Source: an uncultured Bacteroidales bacterium
Lineage (GTDB): Bacteria > Bacteroidota > Bacteroidia > Bacteroidales > UBA4417
Assembly (NCBI GenBank): GCA_903822525.1
Contig: CAIJPI010000180.1
Location: forward strand, 110,371 to 148,838
Reading direction: 5' to 3'
DNA: 38,468 nt
Shown: piece after piece, positions 37,337 to 38,468 of the stretch
Layout of the letters: the number at the start of each line of letters is the position of its first letter
Position numbering within the stretch: the stretch's first letter is position 1
The notes under the pieces: model-generated
What the model saw: only the letters and a program-made list of their open reading frames with translations
What the model was told of the DNA's origin: nothing
The model's database searches: none
Translations under genes and position numbers: made by a program

Positions 37337-37453
37337 CGGGCAAAATTAAAAAGCAGGGTGTTTTCATTGCTTTATAAATCTGAAGTATTCGGTTTGTTGA
37401 TTTCATAATTTGCGGAAAAGAAAGGGGTAACAATAATCCACCCCTTTCTGATT

Positions 37454-38131
37454 TTAATAGTAAATTGTATCATGGTATGTTTCAAAACCTTTTAAATATA
37501 CACTATCAATCTTTGTCTCCCATGTTGAATCACGTAATATTCGCAACCTGAACTTTAAGTACCTGTCACCATAAATGTTTGTGAGTATATTCCGTTCGCA
37601 TATACTAAACGGCCTATCTTCATAAAATCGAAATTGCCATCCTATATTATTATCCCCGGAAAGAGTCCAACAGGTGTCGCCTATAAAGCCTTGATCAAGA
37701 AAGATTACTCTTAATTCTTCAAGGCCTGGTAGAGTGCTTTTGTAAACCCCACAAAATTCAGATACCGACTTCATCGCATACACCATGTTTTCATGCACTC
37801 CTGCACTTACACTGGTAACTAATCCACCATGTGGAGCTTCATACCGTGCCTTTGACAATGCTAAGAATGAATCATATTCACCCGTAATCTCCACCCTGAA
37901 ATTACCCTCTTTATCAGTGTATGCAATATTTTTTTTTCCTGATGAAGTGTTGCCAGGGATAATTTCTCCGGCTGTACTCACTCCGTCTAATAACGTAACT
38001 AAAACACTGTCAATAGGTTGTTTGGAGCCTTCATTGATTACTTTGCCGCTTACAATGGTGGTATGCATTTTTTTCTCACATGATGAGAAAAGAAATAATA
38101 CCGCTATTAATGCAATTAATTGAGGTTTCAT
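37454..38131 (-). CDS. Hypothetical lipoprotein with a carboxypeptidase-regulatory-like N-terminal domain
   Basis: Lipobox LFLFSSCEKK, then VSGKVINEGSKQPIDSVLVTLLDG...YTDKEGNFRVEI. Confidence 0.8.
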   Translation of the reverse strand: MKPQLIALIAVLFLFSSCEKKMHTTIVSGKVINEGSKQPIDSVLVTLLDGVSTAGEIIPGNTSSGKKNIAYTDKEGNFRVEITGEYDSFLALSKARYEAPHGGLVTSVSAGVHENMVYAMKSVSEFCGVYKSTLPGLEELRVIFLDQGFIGDTCWTLSGDNNIGWQFRFYEDRPFSICERNILTNIYGDRYLKFRLRILRDSTWETKIDSVYLKGFETYHDTIYY

Positions 38132-38468
38132 TGCTTTATAAGGTTTAAGGTTTCGGAAACATTACCAAACACTACATTAACTGAGTACGCACCATTAGGA
38201 ATAGACCTGACATCGAGTATATAACGGTTTTCCTCATTCGATATTGCCTTATGTACCAATTGCCCTTTTGTATTATAAACTGATATAATTACCTGAGTAT
38301 GAAGTGGATTAATTAATGTAATGGTTACCTTATCGTTCGTAGGGTTAGGGAAAATGGAAATGCCAGATTCTTCAGGGAAGAGCGTGGCTTTTTTAGTAGA
38401 ATAATCATGTTTCTGCCAGGCATATACGGATGGTTTGTAATCGAATAAGGGTTCAAATACTTTATTCG
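38128..38468 (-). CDS. C-terminal fragment of a secreted protein with a T9SS type A sorting domain (start outside the window)
   Basis: Minus strand reads ...SGISIFPNPTNDKVTITLINPLHTQVIISVYNTKGQLVHKAI...DVRSIPNGAYSVNVVFGNVSETLNLIKQ*. The stop overlaps the next ATG (ATGA). Confidence 0.85.
   Translation of the reverse strand, partial: NKVFEPLFDYKPSVYAWQKHDYSTKKATLFPEESGISIFPNPTNDKVTITLINPLHTQVIISVYNTKGQLVHKAISNEENRYILDVRSIPNGAYSVNVVFGNVSETLNLIKQ

Noticed and set aside
1-38468. tRNA, rRNA, prophage or restriction/defence island
   Set aside because: No cloverleaf, rRNA motif, phage structural gene or restriction gene was recognised. The HEPN/MNT pair is the only defence-like module seen.

Overview
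The window is a chromosomal segment from a Bacteroidetes-type genome. Evidence: T9SS type A C-terminal sorting domains on three secreted proteins, a GldA-like ABC ATPase, and TTG-N19..21-TAnnTTTG promoters. The annotated content is mostly ordinary: an ECF sigma factor, patatin, PPTase, M19 dipeptidase, methyltransferase, sialate O-acetylesterase, GH27, a PLP decarboxylase, a two-SGNH plus MBOAT O-acylation operon, an AI-2E permease with a radical SAM/SPASM gene, and rplM-rpsI-rpsB-tsf. The strongest unexplained signal is a 23-bp sequence that is identical in three intergenic regions. Read on the minus strand it is AAAATGACTCTTTTGTGCTATTG. Each copy ends in the TTG of a Bacteroidetes-type promoter and is followed after exactly 20, 20 and 21 nt by TAnnTTTG. 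The three promoters face leftward genes in a peptidase-rich cluster (an unknown membrane protein followed by a C1 peptidase, an M36 metallopeptidase, and a papain-like peptidase). A LuxR-type regulator is encoded divergently next to one copy, so this looks like a small undescribed regulon. Other finds: a 210-bp non-autonomous element with terminal inverted repeats and a 9-bp target duplication, carrying several GTCCCTACGGGAC palindromes; a HEPN/MNT toxin-antitoxin pair flanked by direct repeats; an antitoxin-like gene followed by a decayed RelE remnant; a palindromic repeat inserted in frame in a PPTase gene; hairpins on both sides of rpsB; and a candidate dispersed structured repeat upstream of gldA's 3' end. 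No tRNA, rRNA or CRISPR was recognised.
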